A stretch of 64,000 bases of DNA, from assembly GCA_958296235.1 (NCBI GenBank), contig OY282457.1, positions 4,397,338 to 4,461,337 of the forward strand. Direction: 5' to 3'. Position 1 is the first letter of the stretch, and each line of letters starts with the position of its first letter. A model generated the notes under the pieces. The model saw nothing but the letters and a program-made list of their open reading frames with translations, made no database searches and was not told the origin of the DNA. This DNA is from an uncultured Candidatus Binatia bacterium. GTDB taxonomy: Bacteria; Desulfobacterota; Binatia; Bin18. Below, piece after piece: positions 1 through 10,153 of this stretch. Position numbers and translations under genes: made by a program.

Positions 1-2561
1 AGGTCGAGGGAGGCAAATGGGTCCTGCGGGAAGATCCCCTGTGAAACGTAGTCAGGCAGAAATCTCCCGGAGTCGTCTCGGCTCAGCCCCAGTGTCATTT
101 GCGTCAGATCGTTTGTCCCAAAGGAAAAGAAGTCGGCGACTGCTGCAATGTGATCTGCTCGCAGGGCTGCGCGTGGAACTTCTATCATCGTTCCAATCAA
201 ATAATGCGGTGTCGCGCCTTGGGATGAGATCACTTCAGCGCACACATGCGCAATTCGTTTTCGCAGGATTTCAAGTTCTCGCTTATAGCCAACAAGGGGA
301 ACCATGATCTCGGGGAGAACATTCACCCCCGCTCGTGTCAGTTCACACGCGGCTTCCATAATCGCCGTTACCTGGGCCTCATAAATTTCTGGAAAGGTGA
401 TGCCCAGGCGACAGCCCCGATGCCCCAACATCGGATTCAGTTCGTGCAAAACATTCCGTTTTGTTCGGAGGCGTCCGGCTGGAATGTTGAGCTTAGCGGC
501 CAACTCGTCAATGTCCTTATCCGTCTGAGGCAAAAACTCATGGAGGGGGGGATCAAAGAGACGGATCGTCACCGGCAGGCCCTCCATCGCGCGTAAAATA
601 CCGATAAAGTCCGCCTTTTGCATGGGAACAATTTTCTCTAAGGCGCGAATGCGACCGATCGTGTCATCGGCCAGAATCATCTCACGCACCGCGTCTATGC
701 GATCTCCTTCAAAGAACATATGTTCCGTTCGACACAGGCCTATCCCCTCCGCGCCAAAGGACCGGGCGACTTGCACATCATGCGGGGTATCGGCATTCGC
801 TCGGACACGCAGGCGACGGGTACGGTCTGCCCAGGTCATGAGGGCTTTGAAGGCCGGGCTTTCCATGCTCGGTTCACTGGTTGGAACGTAGCCCTGAAAG
901 ACTTCTCCGGTTGAGCCATCTAAGGTCACCAAATCGCCGGCTCGGAGGACGATATCCGTGCCACGCACCCGTACCTCTTCCTGGCCGTAATCGATGTCGA
1001 GCGCCTCACAGCCGACGACGGCGCATTTCCCCATACCGCGACTTACCAGGGCCGCGTGCGAGCTCGCGCCGCCTCGCGCGGTGAGGATCCCTTCCGCGGC
1101 ATTCATTCCATTGATGTCTTCCGGTGAGGTTTCAATCCGAACCAGGATAACCTGTCGCCCGGTTTGCGCCGCGCTTTCGGCATCCTCAGCGGAGAACACC
1201 ACTTCTCCGCTGACGGCTCCCGGAGAGGCGGGCAAGCCACGGGCGACGGCTTCCTTTGGGGTATCAGGGTCAAGAATGGGATGGAGCAGTTGGTCAAGCT
1301 GAGCCGGCGCGACACGAAGGATCGCCTGCTCTTCATCAATACGACCTTCGTAGACCATGTCCACGGCGATTTGTACGGCTGCCGCGGCCGTTCGCTTGGC
1401 CGTTCGCGTTTGGAGCATCCATAACTGCCCGTGCTCTGCGGTGAATTCGATATCTTGGGCATCATGGTAGTGAGATTCCAGCGTTTGCGCGATCTCTTTC
1501 AACTGCTCGAAGCAGGCTGGCATCTGCTCTTCCAGGGCCGGGTAGCGTTTTTTCCGCTCATCTTCCGAATACCCTTCCCGCTGGGCGCGCTGGCGTGACG
1601 CTGAGAGGGTAATCTGCTGGGGGGTGCGGATGCCGGCAACGACATCTTCCCCTTGGGCGTTAATGAGAAAATCGCCGTTCAGATCGGGCGCGCCGGTGGA
1701 CAGGTCGCGGGTAAAGGCGACGCCAGTGGCACAATCATCCCCTGAGTTGCCAAACACCATGCCCTGAACCGTGACCGCAGTGCCCCATTCGTCCGGGATG
1801 TTTTCAATCCTTCGATACGTGATCGCTCGGTTATTATTCCACGAACTGAACACTGCGCCGACCGCGCCCCAGAGTTGATCGTGCGGGTCATCGGGAAACG
1901 GAAGGCCCAAACGTTCCAGGATAAGAGCCTTGAATGCGGAGACGAGGGCCTGCAAGTCCTCTGCTGTAAATTGCGTGTCGTACTCTATGCCTTTTGCTGT
2001 TTTTTTCTCCTCAATAATACGCTCAAAGGGGTCCCGTTCTGCCTTTGAGTGCGGGGTGAGGCCGAGTACGACATCACCGTACATCTGAACGAATCGACGG
2101 TAGCAGTCATAGGCAAAGCGGGGGTTGCCGGATTGCTGAATCAAGCCTTGCACCGTCTTATCGTTGAGGCCGAGGTTCAGCACCGTATCCATCATGCCGG
2201 GCATGGACACCCGGGCGCCCGACCGGACCGACAGGAGCAGGGGATTTGTTCCATTTCCAAAACGCCGCCCCATGATTTTTTCGATGCGCCGCAAACCCGT
2301 CCGAACCTGCTGTGAGAGCTCCGGCGGATACGTATGGCCATAGGTATAATAATGGGTACAGACTTCGGTCGTGATGGTCATACCAGGTGGAACGGGAAGA
2401 CCCAGGCCGGCCATTTCCGCCAGATTTGCGCCTTTCCCACCGAGGAGCCAATTGAGACTGGCCTGTCCATCGGCTTGGCCCCCGCCAAAAGAGTAGACAT
2501 AGCGTTTGCGCCGTGGTTGTCTCTGCCGCTTTTGCCGCCCGTTTTGTGCTTTGGTATCCAT
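1..2561 (-). CDS. ppdK: Pyruvate, phosphate dikinase (C-terminus beyond window)
   Basis: PPDK interconverts pyruvate + ATP + Pi and PEP + AMP + PPi in the cytosol. About 853 codons are visible from an ATG at 2561. An N-terminal basic extension (residues 1-20) is followed by the ATP-grasp domain start (GGKGANLAEMAGLGLPVPPG). The swivelling phosphohistidine domain carries GGASSHAALVSRGMGKCA with the catalytic His near residue 502. The TIM-barrel PEP/pyruvate domain ends in the window with FFSFGTNDLTQM and the DPFASLD segment. By comparison with the roughly 870-900-residue family, a short C-terminal piece including the catalytic Cys (CGEHGG motif) lies outside the window, so it cannot be checked. 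It lies 89 bp downstream of recO on the same strand, so co-transcription is possible. Confidence 0.96.
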   Translation of the reverse strand, partial: MDTKAQNGRQKRQRQPRRKRYVYSFGGGQADGQASLNWLLGGKGANLAEMAGLGLPVPPGMTITTEVCTHYYTYGHTYPPELSQQVRTGLRRIEKIMGRRFGNGTNPLLLSVRSGARVSMPGMMDTVLNLGLNDKTVQGLIQQSGNPRFAYDCYRRFVQMYGDVVLGLTPHSKAERDPFERIIEEKKTAKGIEYDTQFTAEDLQALVSAFKALILERLGLPFPDDPHDQLWGAVGAVFSSWNNNRAITYRRIENIPDEWGTAVTVQGMVFGNSGDDCATGVAFTRDLSTGAPDLNGDFLINAQGEDVVAGIRTPQQITLSASRQRAQREGYSEDERKKRYPALEEQMPACFEQLKEIAQTLESHYHDAQDIEFTAEHGQLWMLQTRTAKRTAAAAVQIAVDMVYEGRIDEEQAILRVAPAQLDQLLHPILDPDTPKEAVARGLPASPGAVSGEVVFSAEDAESAAQTGRQVILVRIETSPEDINGMNAAEGILTARGGASSHAALVSRGMGKCAVVGCEALDIDYGQEEVRVRGTDIVLRAGDLVTLDGSTGEVFQGYVPTSEPSMESPAFKALMTWADRTRRLRVRANADTPHDVQVARSFGAEGIGLCRTEHMFFEGDRIDAVREMILADDTIGRIRALEKIVPMQKADFIGILRAMEGLPVTIRLFDPPLHEFLPQTDKDIDELAAKLNIPAGRLRTKRNVLHELNPMLGHRGCRLGITFPEIYEAQVTAIMEAACELTRAGVNVLPEIMVPLVGYKRELEILRKRIAHVCAEVISSQGATPHYLIGTMIEVPRAALRADHIAAVADFFSFGTNDLTQMTLGLSRDDSGRFLPDYVSQGIFPQDPFASLD

Positions 2562-2650
2562 GCGTTGCGCTTACTTATTGCGTTTGTATGACCAGGATGC
2601 CAGCCGTCATGACGGATAGAGGCCACGCCTTGCCTAGGCGAGCAGCCCTA

Positions 2651-3481
2651 TCACCCACTCTGGGCGTCGTCAATGCAAGCGGCCTGACCAGGGACAGCGG
2701 CTACGGGCGGGACATCTATGCGCTCAAGAAAGGCGAGGGATTTGAGTGGTCGAGGTAAATGCTGCGCCAAAAGACGGGATACCAGGGAGCGCGTTTCCTG
2801 GCAGATGCGTGGCGACCAGCTCTCAGCGCTCAGGTCGGGCAGGGGCCCACTTGCCAGCCAGGTCTGGAGCAGTCTGAGCGTTGCAGGAGAAAGGCGGAAG
2901 GTCGCGCCTCCCTGCGTATCGCACCGCGGGCACAGCAGGCCGCTGAGACTCGGAGAGAAGAGCAGGGCCGGCTCGTCCGGTGCGCGCGGGAATACGGAGG
3001 TCCCGCATACGTGACAGGTCCTCAGGTTCGGGGCATAGCCGAGCTCAACCAGGAGGCGCAGTTCAAAAGCCGGCAGAAACAAGGCCGGGAGCGGGGACAG
3101 CGCTTCAAGCGAGGCCAAAGCGTGTAAGAGGAGGGCGTATATCTCCTGGCCGGCTTCCTGCCCGGCCACCATGACGTCTGCCAGCTCAACCATATAGCTC
3201 GCCAGCGCAAAGCGCTGGAGGTCTTGACTCGGACGGCGAAACGCTTGGAGCAACTCGCAGCCCAGGATAAAGGCCAGGTCATCAGCGCGACTGGGCCGAA
3301 ATCTGAGGCGAATATGGGTGAACGATTCAAGAACGTTGACAAACCGGCGTCGTGAGCGCTTTGCCCCTTTTGCTATGCCGGTAATTTTTCCCCAGTCCTG
3401 GGTGAGGAAGGTAACGATCTTATCCGATTCTCCGTGTACTCGCGTACGCAGAACAATAGCGGCGGTGCGTTCTTCTCGCAT
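2651..3481 (-). CDS. recO: DNA repair protein RecO
   Basis: RecO works with RecF and RecR to load RecA on SSB-coated gapped DNA. The 276-residue product has the family's usual length. The N-terminal OB-fold contains AIVLRTRVHGESDKIVTFLT, followed by the KGAKRSRRRF stretch. The helical middle ends in a zinc site made by CHVCG (about residue 157) and CPRCD (about residue 186). The start ATG abuts the intergenic region shared with divergent grpE. The last 25 or so residues are Pro/Ala rich and look unconserved. RecO beside grpE/dnaK is not a classical operon; the two are divergent and share a 126-bp spacer. Confidence 0.95.
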   Translation of the reverse strand: MREERTAAIVLRTRVHGESDKIVTFLTQDWGKITGIAKGAKRSRRRFVNVLESFTHIRLRFRPSRADDLAFILGCELLQAFRRPSQDLQRFALASYMVELADVMVAGQEAGQEIYALLLHALASLEALSPLPALFLPAFELRLLVELGYAPNLRTCHVCGTSVFPRAPDEPALLFSPSLSGLLCPRCDTQGGATFRLSPATLRLLQTWLASGPLPDLSAESWSPRICQETRSLVSRLLAQHLPRPLKSLAFLERIDVPPVAAVPGQAACIDDAQSG

Positions 3482-3488
3482 ATGCGGC

Positions 3489-3517
3489 TTGACAGTCCGG
3501 GGGGTGATTCTTACATT
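3489..3517 (+). promoter_or_regulatory. Predicted sigma70-like promoter of grpE-dnaK
   Basis: TTGACA at 3489-3494 and TACATT at 3512-3517 are separated by exactly 17 nt, about 90 nt upstream of the grpE ATG. The -35 box is perfect. No CIRCE inverted repeat (TTAGCACTC-N9-GAGTGCTAA) and no clear sigma32 -10 box is seen, so this chaperone operon may rely on housekeeping transcription or another regulator. Confidence 0.5.
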
Positions 3518-3607
3518 CCCTGCAACCTCTCTTCTTCCCTACCATAAACACATGCAAAAGCGAACAAAGAGGACGGTGAGAAGAGTCCGGCGGGAGAGCC
3601 AGGGATA

Positions 3608-4366
3608 ATGAGGGAATGTATGGAAAGACAGGGAAACGGTCAGCCAGAAGACCAGGAGAAAACGACCAGTCACGCATCAGTCCAAACAGCGTTTGAAGAG
3701 GCGTCCGAGACCGCCAATGGGCAAAGCGGGAGCCAGGAGCGAGAAGGCAATCAGGCTGAGCTGGAAGGACAGGACGGGCCGGCGCGGCAGAATGAAGCAA
3801 CCGGGGATGTTGCGCGCGCGGAACACGATGAGCCGGCCGATCAGGATACGCCTGACGAACTGACTCTCGTACGGGCACAGCTCGCAGCGCAAGAAGCGCT
3901 CGCCAGGGAGCACTACGACCTGTTGCTCAGAGAACGGGCCGAACTGGAAAATTTCAAACGGCGGATGCAGCGGGAGAAAAGCGAGTCTCTGCGTTTTGCG
4001 AGCGAACCGCTGCTCCGCGATATCCTGCCCGTCATCGACAATCTGGAGCGCGCAGTCGCGCACGCCAAGGGGAACGAAGGCAGTCAGGCACTGGTTGAAG
4101 GCGTCGCATTAGTCTTGCGGTCGCTGCTGGACACCATCGGCCGGCATGGCGTAAGCCGGGTGAAGGCCAAGGGAGAGGCCTTTGATCCGAGTCGGCATGA
4201 GGCAGTGGCCCAGGTCGAAAATACCGCGCTTGCTCCAAATACCGTGCTGGACGAACATCAGTCCGGCTATCAGCTGCATGACCGTCTATTGCGTCCGGCG
4301 ATGGTAAGCGTTTCCAAAGCAGGGCCGCAGGCGCGGCAAGAAGGGGAAGAAGAATCAGAGTCGTAA
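3608..4366 (+). CDS. grpE: Nucleotide exchange factor GrpE
   Basis: GrpE releases ADP from DnaK and acts as a thermosensor in the Hsp70 cycle. The 252-residue product has a long acidic, Gln-rich disordered N-terminus (about residues 1-95), longer than in E. coli GrpE (197 residues). A coiled-coil dimerisation helix follows (LVRAQLAAQEALAREHYDLL; ELENFKRRMQREKSE). The C-terminal beta domain has the characteristic FDPSRHEAVAQVE stretch. The start could also be the ATG at 3620; neither has a strong Shine-Dalgarno. dnaK follows after 84 bp. Confidence 0.95.
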   Translation: MRECMERQGNGQPEDQEKTTSHASVQTAFEEASETANGQSGSQEREGNQAELEGQDGPARQNEATGDVARAEHDEPADQDTPDELTLVRAQLAAQEALAREHYDLLLRERAELENFKRRMQREKSESLRFASEPLLRDILPVIDNLERAVAHAKGNEGSQALVEGVALVLRSLLDTIGRHGVSRVKAKGEAFDPSRHEAVAQVENTALAPNTVLDEHQSGYQLHDRLLRPAMVSVSKAGPQARQEGEEESES

Positions 4367-4450
4367 CGGTTGCCAACGCGCGCGGCGATGCTTAACAAAT
4401 GCTGTACACTGGGAGTCGCGCCGGCGGGCTCTCGATAAAGGAGAACAGTC

Positions 4451-6382
4451 ATGGGAAAGGTTATTGGGATTGATCTGGGAACAACAAACTCCGTTGTGGC
4501 TGTGATGGAAGGTGGTGAGCCCACGGTGATTACGAATGCCGAGGGCAATCGGACGACTCCTTCTGTGGTGGCTTTTTCCGATAGTGGCGAGCGGCTGGTT
4601 GGGCAGATTGCCCGCCGGCAGGCCGTGACCAATCCGGAAAACACGATTTTTTCGATTAAACGCCTCATTGGCCACCGCTATGGAGATAAAGAGGTGGACA
4701 AGGCGAAAAATCTGCTGCCCTACCAGGTGGTTAAAGCCGAGGGCGGCGATGCCTGGGTTGAGAGCCAGGGAAAACAATACAGCCCACCCGAGATTTCAGC
4801 CTTCACCCTACAGAAAATGAAACAAACGGCCGAGGATTATCTTGGCGAGGCCGTCTCTGACGCGGTGATTACCGTTCCGGCGTACTTCAACGACTCCCAA
4901 CGCCAGGCCACAAAAGACGCCGGTCGGATCGCTGGCTTGAATGTGCTGCGGATTATCAATGAGCCGACTGCGGCTTCGCTGGCCTACGGGCTCGACAAAA
5001 AGAAGGACGAAAAGATCGTGGTGTTCGACCTGGGCGGCGGAACGTTTGACGTTTCCATTCTCGAAGTCGGCGACGGCGTGTTTGAGGTCAAGGCAACGAA
5101 CGGCGACACATTTCTGGGCGGCGACGATTTCGACCAATGTCTGATCGACTATCTGGCCGACGAATTCAAGAAGGATCAGGGCGTTGACCTGCGCACTGAC
5201 CGGATGGCCTTGCAGCGGCTGAAAGAGGCCAGCGAGAAGGCCAAGTGCGAACTGTCGTCTTCGATGGAGACCGAAATCAATCTGCCCTTTATTACCGCGG
5301 ACCAGAGCGGACCGAAACATTTGACCCTGAAGCTCACGCGGGCCAAGCTGGAAGCGCTGTGCGCCGCCCTGGTCAACCGCCTGGACCGGCCCTGCCTCAC
5401 GGCCCTGAAAGACGCGGGGCTCTCCGCCCAGCAGATCGATGAGATCGTCCTGGTTGGGGGGATGACGCGGATGCCGGCGGTGCAGGAGCGGGTGGCCAAA
5501 ATTTTTGGCAAAGAGCCGCATAAAGGGGTGAATCCTGACGAAGTGGTCGCGGTTGGGGCCGCTATTCAGGGAGGGGTGCTCACCGGTGATGTGAAAGATG
5601 TGCTCCTGTTGGATGTCACGCCGCTATCCTTGGGAATCGAGACGCTGGGCGGCGTCTTCACCCGGTTGATTGAGAAAAATACAACGATTCCAACCAAAAA
5701 GAGCCAGGTCTTTTCAACCGCGGCTGACAATCAAACGGCAGTGACGGTTCGCGTGCACCAAGGCGAGCGCGAAATGGCGTCGGACAATAAGCTGTTGGGG
5801 CAGTTCGATCTGGTTGGGATTCCGCCGGCGCCGCGCGGCCTCCCCCAAGTCGAGGTGAGCTTTGATATTGACGCCAACGGCATTGTCCACGTGAACGCCA
5901 AGGACCTCGGCACCGGAAAAGAGCAATCGATTCAAATTACGGCCTCCAGCGGTCTGTCCGAGGAAGAAATCCAGAATATGGTCCGGGAGGCCGAGTCCCA
6001 CGCCGAAGAGGACCAGAAGAAAAAGGCGCGCATTGAGGCGCATAATCAGCTTGATGGCTTGGTCTATTCAACCGAGAAATCTCTGGCCGACCATAAAGAG
6101 GAAACGGATGCGGAAACGGTCGGGAATATCGAGGCCGCATTAGACAAGGCCAAAAAAGCCCTGGAAGAGGATGAGACCGAGGCCATGCAGGCGGCCATGG
6201 AAGAGTTGACCCAGGCTTCTCATAAACTGGCCGAAGCCATGTATGCCAAAGCGGCCCAGGAGCAAGCTGAGGCGCAAGGCACCCAAGCCCCCGGCGCGGG
6301 GTCGGCCGGCCCCGGCGCGGGCAGTACTCAGGCAAAAAAGAACGACGACGTTGTTGACGCGGACTTTGAAGAAGTCAAGTAA
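4451..6382 (+). CDS. dnaK: Chaperone DnaK (Hsp70)
   Basis: DnaK is the ATP-dependent Hsp70 chaperone that works with DnaJ and GrpE. The 643-residue product is full length. The nucleotide-binding domain shows [10 protein letters not shown] (5-14), the phosphate-2 loop [13 protein letters not shown] and the adenosine motif [13 protein letters not shown]. The linker [16 protein letters not shown] precedes the substrate-binding beta domain, the helical lid and the C-terminal [12 protein letters not shown] typical of Gram-negative DnaK. AAAGGAG lies 6-8 nt upstream of the ATG. It sits between grpE and dnaJ, the standard chaperone order. Confidence 0.99.
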   Translation: MGKVIGIDLGTTNSVVAVMEGGEPTVITNAEGNRTTPSVVAFSDSGERLVGQIARRQAVTNPENTIFSIKRLIGHRYGDKEVDKAKNLLPYQVVKAEGGDAWVESQGKQYSPPEISAFTLQKMKQTAEDYLGEAVSDAVITVPAYFNDSQRQATKDAGRIAGLNVLRIINEPTAASLAYGLDKKKDEKIVVFDLGGGTFDVSILEVGDGVFEVKATNGDTFLGGDDFDQCLIDYLADEFKKDQGVDLRTDRMALQRLKEASEKAKCELSSSMETEINLPFITADQSGPKHLTLKLTRAKLEALCAALVNRLDRPCLTALKDAGLSAQQIDEIVLVGGMTRMPAVQERVAKIFGKEPHKGVNPDEVVAVGAAIQGGVLTGDVKDVLLLDVTPLSLGIETLGGVFTRLIEKNTTIPTKKSQVFSTAADNQTAVTVRVHQGEREMASDNKLLGQFDLVGIPPAPRGLPQVEVSFDIDANGIVHVNAKDLGTGKEQSIQITASSGLSEEEIQNMVREAESHAEEDQKKKARIEAHNQLDGLVYSTEKSLADHKEETDAETVGNIEAALDKAKKALEEDETEAMQAAMEELTQASHKLAEAMYAKAAQEQAEAQGTQAPGAGSAGPGAGSTQAKKNDDVVDADFEEVK

Positions 6383-6413
6383 GATTCCCCCCGTCTCTCG
6401 GGACCCTTGTCAT

Positions 6414-6457
6414 AAGACCCCCACTTCTCCTACAGTTGAAGGAGGAGCGGGGGTCTT
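6414..6457 (+). terminator. Hairpin between dnaK and dnaJ
   Basis: AAGACCCCC (6414-6422) pairs with GGGGGTCTT (6449-6457), and the inner CTTCTCC/GGAGGAG bases extend the stem. No uridine run follows, so it is more likely a processing or attenuation hairpin that lowers dnaJ relative to dnaK than a full terminator. Confidence 0.55.
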
Positions 6458-6481
6458 CCGTATCAGGGAATAGAGGTCGAT

Positions 6482-7594
6482 ATGGCAAGCAAAGCCGATT
6501 ATTATGAACTATTGGGCGTGGGCCGCGACACAGGCGCAGAAGAACTGAAAAAGGCCTATCGCAAAGCGGCGCTCCGCTACCACCCAGACCGTAATCCCGG
6601 AGACAAGGCGGCCGAAGAGAAATTCAAAGACCTGTCGGAGGCCTATCAAGTCCTCAGCGACCCGGAGAAACGCGCTCAGTATGATCGCTTTGGGCACGCT
6701 GCATTTGAGCAAGGGGCGGGCGGACCTGGCGGAGGATTCCACTCTTCAACGAACTTTGAAGACATCTTTGGTGACATCTTTGGCGATTTCTTCGGTGGCG
6801 GAGGCCGAGCTGGACGTCAGGCGCGTGGGAGCGATCTCAGTTACAGCCTTGAGGTCTCCTTTGAGGAGGCCGCCTTCGGGACGGAAAAAACCGTTTCCAT
6901 TCCGCGCCGGACGACGTGTGCGCCCTGTCAGGGAACTGGGGCGAAACCAGGAACGCGGCCACAGACGTGCGGCACCTGTCGTGGCAGTGGCCAGATGCGT
7001 TTTCAACAAGGCTTTTTTACGGTGGCCCGAACATGCAGCCAGTGCGGTGGGCAGGGGGCAGTGGTGACCGACCCGTGTACAGAGTGTCAGGGCGCCGGCG
7101 CGGTGCGGAAAACGTCGAACCTCCAGATTAAAATTCCGGGTGGAGTGGACTCCGGTTCTCGGCTCAAGCTGCGTGGAGAAGGAGAAGCCGGACCGGCCGG
7201 CGGTATTGCCGGCGACCTGTACGTCTCCATTCAGGTGGGAGAGCACCCGCTTTTTGAGCGGCAACACAACGAGGTGATCTGCGAGTTGCCCATCAGCTTT
7301 CCCCAGGCCGCGCTTGGGGCCGATATCGAGGCTCCCACGCTGGAAGGCAAGATCAAAATGAAGGTGCCGGCCGGCACGCAGTCGGGCAGTGTCTTTCGGC
7401 TCCGGGGAAAGGGCATCGTTGACCTGCGCGGCGGGGGGCGCGGCGACCAACTCGTTCGCGTCGTGGTGGAAACCCCCACCGATCTTGGGGCCAGGCAGAA
7501 AGAGCTGTTGGAAGAATTCGCCCAGCTCAATGGAGGTGAGGCGCATCCCATCTCCAAAGGATTTTTTGATAAGGTCAAAGAACTGTTTGGATAG
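6482..7594 (+). CDS. dnaJ: Chaperone DnaJ (Hsp40)
   Basis: DnaJ delivers clients to DnaK and stimulates its ATPase. The 370-residue type I protein has the J-domain with HPD at residues 34-36. A Gly/Phe-rich linker ([19 protein letters not shown]) follows. The zinc domain (about 146-205) carries four CxxCxGxG repeats: [24 protein letters not shown] and CTECQGAG. Two C-terminal substrate-binding beta-barrel domains end in the conserved [14 protein letters not shown]. The gene is 99 nt downstream of dnaK, behind a hairpin; thiL follows after 6 nt. Confidence 0.99.
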   Translation: MASKADYYELLGVGRDTGAEELKKAYRKAALRYHPDRNPGDKAAEEKFKDLSEAYQVLSDPEKRAQYDRFGHAAFEQGAGGPGGGFHSSTNFEDIFGDIFGDFFGGGGRAGRQARGSDLSYSLEVSFEEAAFGTEKTVSIPRRTTCAPCQGTGAKPGTRPQTCGTCRGSGQMRFQQGFFTVARTCSQCGGQGAVVTDPCTECQGAGAVRKTSNLQIKIPGGVDSGSRLKLRGEGEAGPAGGIAGDLYVSIQVGEHPLFERQHNEVICELPISFPQAALGADIEAPTLEGKIKMKVPAGTQSGSVFRLRGKGIVDLRGGGRGDQLVRVVVETPTDLGARQKELLEEFAQLNGGEAHPISKGFFDKVKELFG

Positions 7595-7600
7595 GCGCGT

Positions 7601-8608
7601 ATGAAAATACGGGATCTCGGCGAGTTTCCCTTTTTGCGCCGCCTCCGGGCGCGCCTGCCACACGCCAGCCTCGACCCTCGGATTCAACTCGGCGTGGGCG
7701 ATGACTGCGCCGCCCTCTCGCTCCCAGGGCTGACGGTGTTGACCACAGACGCCATGATTGCCGGTGTCCACTTCCAGTGTGAGTGGGCTCCTTTTTTTGT
7801 CTTGGGGCAGAAAGCCTTTGCCGTTAATGCGAGCGATGTGGCGGCGATGGGCGGCGAGCCGGCCTTCGCCCTCCTCAGTTTGGGTGTCCCCCAAGACTCT
7901 GCCGTCGAAGATCTGGACGCCTTTTTTGACGGCTTCCTGGAGGCCGCTCAGCAGATGCGGACCACGCTCATCGGCGGCAATATGAGCGCGGCTCCTGTTT
8001 TGATGATTTCGGTTGCTCTCCTGGGGCAGACCCCACACGGGCCGATCGCCCGCTCTGGCGCGCGCGTCGCGGATGAGGTGTATGTGACCGGGACTCTGGG
8101 TGATGCGGCCTTAGGCTTACGCATCCTCACTGGGGAGCTGGCTGGAGAGGCCGAGAGCCTGGCCGCCCAACACCTGAAACAGCGTTTCCTCTGTCCGACT
8201 GCCCGTGTCACGGTCGGAAAAGAACTCGCCGCCCAAGACCTTGCCACGGCTATGATTGATGTCAGCGACGGGCTGCTCCAGGATTTGGGTCATCTGTGTG
8301 AAGCGAGTCAGGTCGGGGCCGTGGTCGAAGCCCACAGGCTCCCGCTGTCCGAGGGCTATCGGACGTTCCTGGGCGCACAGGATTGGGTGCCGGCCCTGGC
8401 TGGCGGGGAGGATTACGAGTTGCTCTTTAGTGCGACGGTTACGGCCCGGCCCAGGATACAGCACCTCGCAGACCAGAGCGGCTGTGCAATTACACGCATC
8501 GGTTCGCTCGTGCCCCAGGCAGCCGGAGTCACCGTCAGGTTGCCGGACGGGCCGCGGGCCGCGGGCGAGTTTACCGGGTTTAATCATTTCGCGCAGAGCA
8601 GACCATGA
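7601..8608 (+). CDS. thiL: Thiamine-monophosphate kinase
   Basis: ThiL phosphorylates thiamine monophosphate to thiamine diphosphate, the last step of cofactor synthesis. The 335-residue product has the AIR-synthase-like ATPase fold. Visible features are the N-terminal LGEFPFL segment, LGVGDDCAAL (Mg-ATP aspartates), LTTDAMIAGVHF, NASDVAAMGGEPA, DVSDGLLQDLGHLC and AGGEDYELLFSA. It starts 6 nt after dnaJ and overlaps larB by the ATGA at 8605-8608, so dnaJ, thiL and larB are probably translated from one message. Confidence 0.96.
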   Translation: MKIRDLGEFPFLRRLRARLPHASLDPRIQLGVGDDCAALSLPGLTVLTTDAMIAGVHFQCEWAPFFVLGQKAFAVNASDVAAMGGEPAFALLSLGVPQDSAVEDLDAFFDGFLEAAQQMRTTLIGGNMSAAPVLMISVALLGQTPHGPIARSGARVADEVYVTGTLGDAALGLRILTGELAGEAESLAAQHLKQRFLCPTARVTVGKELAAQDLATAMIDVSDGLLQDLGHLCEASQVGAVVEAHRLPLSEGYRTFLGAQDWVPALAGGEDYELLFSATVTARPRIQHLADQSGCAITRIGSLVPQAAGVTVRLPDGPRAAGEFTGFNHFAQSRP

Positions 8609-9375
8609 CACCAGACCGCTTGGCTGCAATGCTTACCCAAGTGCAACAGGGGGCGTTGCCAGTCGAACAAGCACTTGAGCGACTCAAACACCTGCCTTTT
8701 GAAGACCTGGGTTTTGCCCGCATTGACCACCACCGGACACTGCGTAAAGGCTTTTCTGAGGTCATTTGGGGGCCGGGAAAAACGAGTCAGCAGATTGCCG
8801 CGATTGCCGCGCGTCTGGTTGAGAACGGACAGCCGGCCCTGATTACACGTCTGGATGAAAACAAGGCGCAGGAGATCAAAATCTCCCTGCCCGCCCTGGT
8901 GTACTATGCGGAGGCGCGCATCGGAGCCCTCGGAGAACGTCCGGCCTCTCGGACAGACCTGCCGGTGCTGGTGATCGCGGCTGGCACTGCGGATATTCCG
9001 GTTGCCGAAGAGGCGGCGCTTTCGGCCGAGTGGCTCGGCAATACTGTCGAGCGTTTATACGATGTCGGCGTGGCCGGCCTGCACCGCCTGTTTGATAGTC
9101 TGGACCGACTCAGGGCTGCGTCCGTGTTGATTGTGGTGGCCGGTATGGAAGGCGCGCTGCCGAGTGTTATTGGCGGGCTGGTTGACCGGCCCATCATAGC
9201 GGTCCCAACGAGCATCGGCTATGGGGCCAGTTTCGGTGGCGTCGCCGCCCTCCTGGCCATGCTCAATTCCTGTGCCGCGGGTGTGACCGTGGTGAATATC
9301 GATAACGGATTTGGCGCGGCTGCCGCGGCTACCCTGATCAATCGGCCTGACGACGAACAAGCCAACAAGGGTTGA
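8605..9375 (+). CDS. larB: LarB-type pyridinium-3,5-biscarboxylate mononucleotide synthase
   Basis: LarB carboxylates nicotinate adenine dinucleotide to start synthesis of the nickel-pincer (NPN) cofactor of lactate racemase and related enzymes. The 256-residue product has the N-terminal LarB segment (FEDLGFARIDHHRTLRKGF). The PurE-like NCAIR-mutase fold follows, with VIAAGTADIPVAEEAA, NTVERLYDVGVAGLHRL, VVAGMEGALPSVIGGL and the VPTSIGYGASFGGVAALLAM loop. It overlaps thiL by 4 nt. No larC, larE or larA homologue is in the window, so partners, if present, are elsewhere. Confidence 0.93.
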   Translation: MTPDRLAAMLTQVQQGALPVEQALERLKHLPFEDLGFARIDHHRTLRKGFSEVIWGPGKTSQQIAAIAARLVENGQPALITRLDENKAQEIKISLPALVYYAEARIGALGERPASRTDLPVLVIAAGTADIPVAEEAALSAEWLGNTVERLYDVGVAGLHRLFDSLDRLRAASVLIVVAGMEGALPSVIGGLVDRPIIAVPTSIGYGASFGGVAALLAMLNSCAAGVTVVNIDNGFGAAAAATLINRPDDEQANKG

Positions 9376-9424
9376 ACACCGGGCCTCCTGATTGCGCCGG
9401 CTGGTCCAGGCTCAGCGCGCCCGC

Positions 9425-9922
9425 TCACAACAGGTCGGACTTATTCTTATGGCCTGACCACTTCGGCAGCTCATCGGCCATATCCATCACCCGCATCCCA
9501 TAGAAAATATGACACCTGGGTTTGAAACTCGCTGGCACCTGGGGCGGACGCCCAAAATCAAACAGGGAGGGAAACGCCAGCCACATCTTGCGGCCTTCGT
9601 CTGCAATCAGCGTTCCACATCCGGCACAGCTGACCTTGCAAGGCAGGATCCTCTCATGCCGCTGAAGCTCGCTATTGTAGAAGCGGAGCTGATCGAGGCC
9701 GCGCGTAATGCGCACGTGACGTTTGTGAAAGATGGCGGCCCACTGCATGGGAGCGCCGTGCAGCGTCTGACAGACCGGGCAGTGACAGATTTTCGCGTCC
9801 ACCGGCTCTGCGCTCACTCCGTATTGGACAGCCTGGCAATGGCAGCTGGCACGATATTTTGCCGTAAACGCTTTATCCCCTATTGATGCAAATGCTGCTT
9901 CAAATGCGTGTTGCACAGTCAT
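9425..9922 (-). CDS. GFA/CENP-V-type zinc-binding protein
   Basis: The family is named after glutathione-dependent formaldehyde-activating enzyme, but most members have unknown function. The start at 9922 gives 165 residues; an upstream in-frame ATG at 9955 would add 11 unlikely ones. Cysteine ligands typical of the Mss4-like fold are visible: SCHCQAVQYGV near residue 26, CHCPVCQTLHGAPMQWAAIF near 46 and CAGCGTLIADE near 101. It is convergent with larB, with 49 nt between the ends. A role in thiol or formaldehyde metabolism is only a guess. Confidence 0.85.
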   Translation of the reverse strand: MTVQHAFEAAFASIGDKAFTAKYRASCHCQAVQYGVSAEPVDAKICHCPVCQTLHGAPMQWAAIFHKRHVRITRGLDQLRFYNSELQRHERILPCKVSCAGCGTLIADEGRKMWLAFPSLFDFGRPPQVPASFKPRCHIFYGMRVMDMADELPKWSGHKNKSDLL

Positions 9923-10153
9923 AATCCCATCCCGCTCTGTGGGCTGCGGCTTCAACCCGTTGAATCTCCAATCTCATGGACTCACCGCGCATTGCCCTGA
10001 AACACGACTGGAGTATAATACCTTTCGCTATAAAGAAATGTGGCGCAATTGACCACCTCGTCGGGAGGGGCGCGCGGCCCCTCGGTCGCCACTGCGGAAC
10101 CGGTCGGACACGCCTCGCATAGATGGGCGACCGACCGCACGAAGGAGAACGGC

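Noticed and set aside
3482..3607. CIRCE/HrcA control of grpE-dnaK
   Set aside because: No TTAGCACTC-N9-GAGTGCTAA repeat in this spacer or before dnaK, and no hrcA gene upstream.
6746..8038. 430-codon minus-strand frame across dnaJ/thiL
   Set aside because: Shadow of two well-supported genes; no family features.
10040..10153. Upstream GTG start for the first LLM oxidoreductase
   Set aside because: Adds 38 low-complexity residues without homology; GTG 10154 has a good ribosome-binding site.
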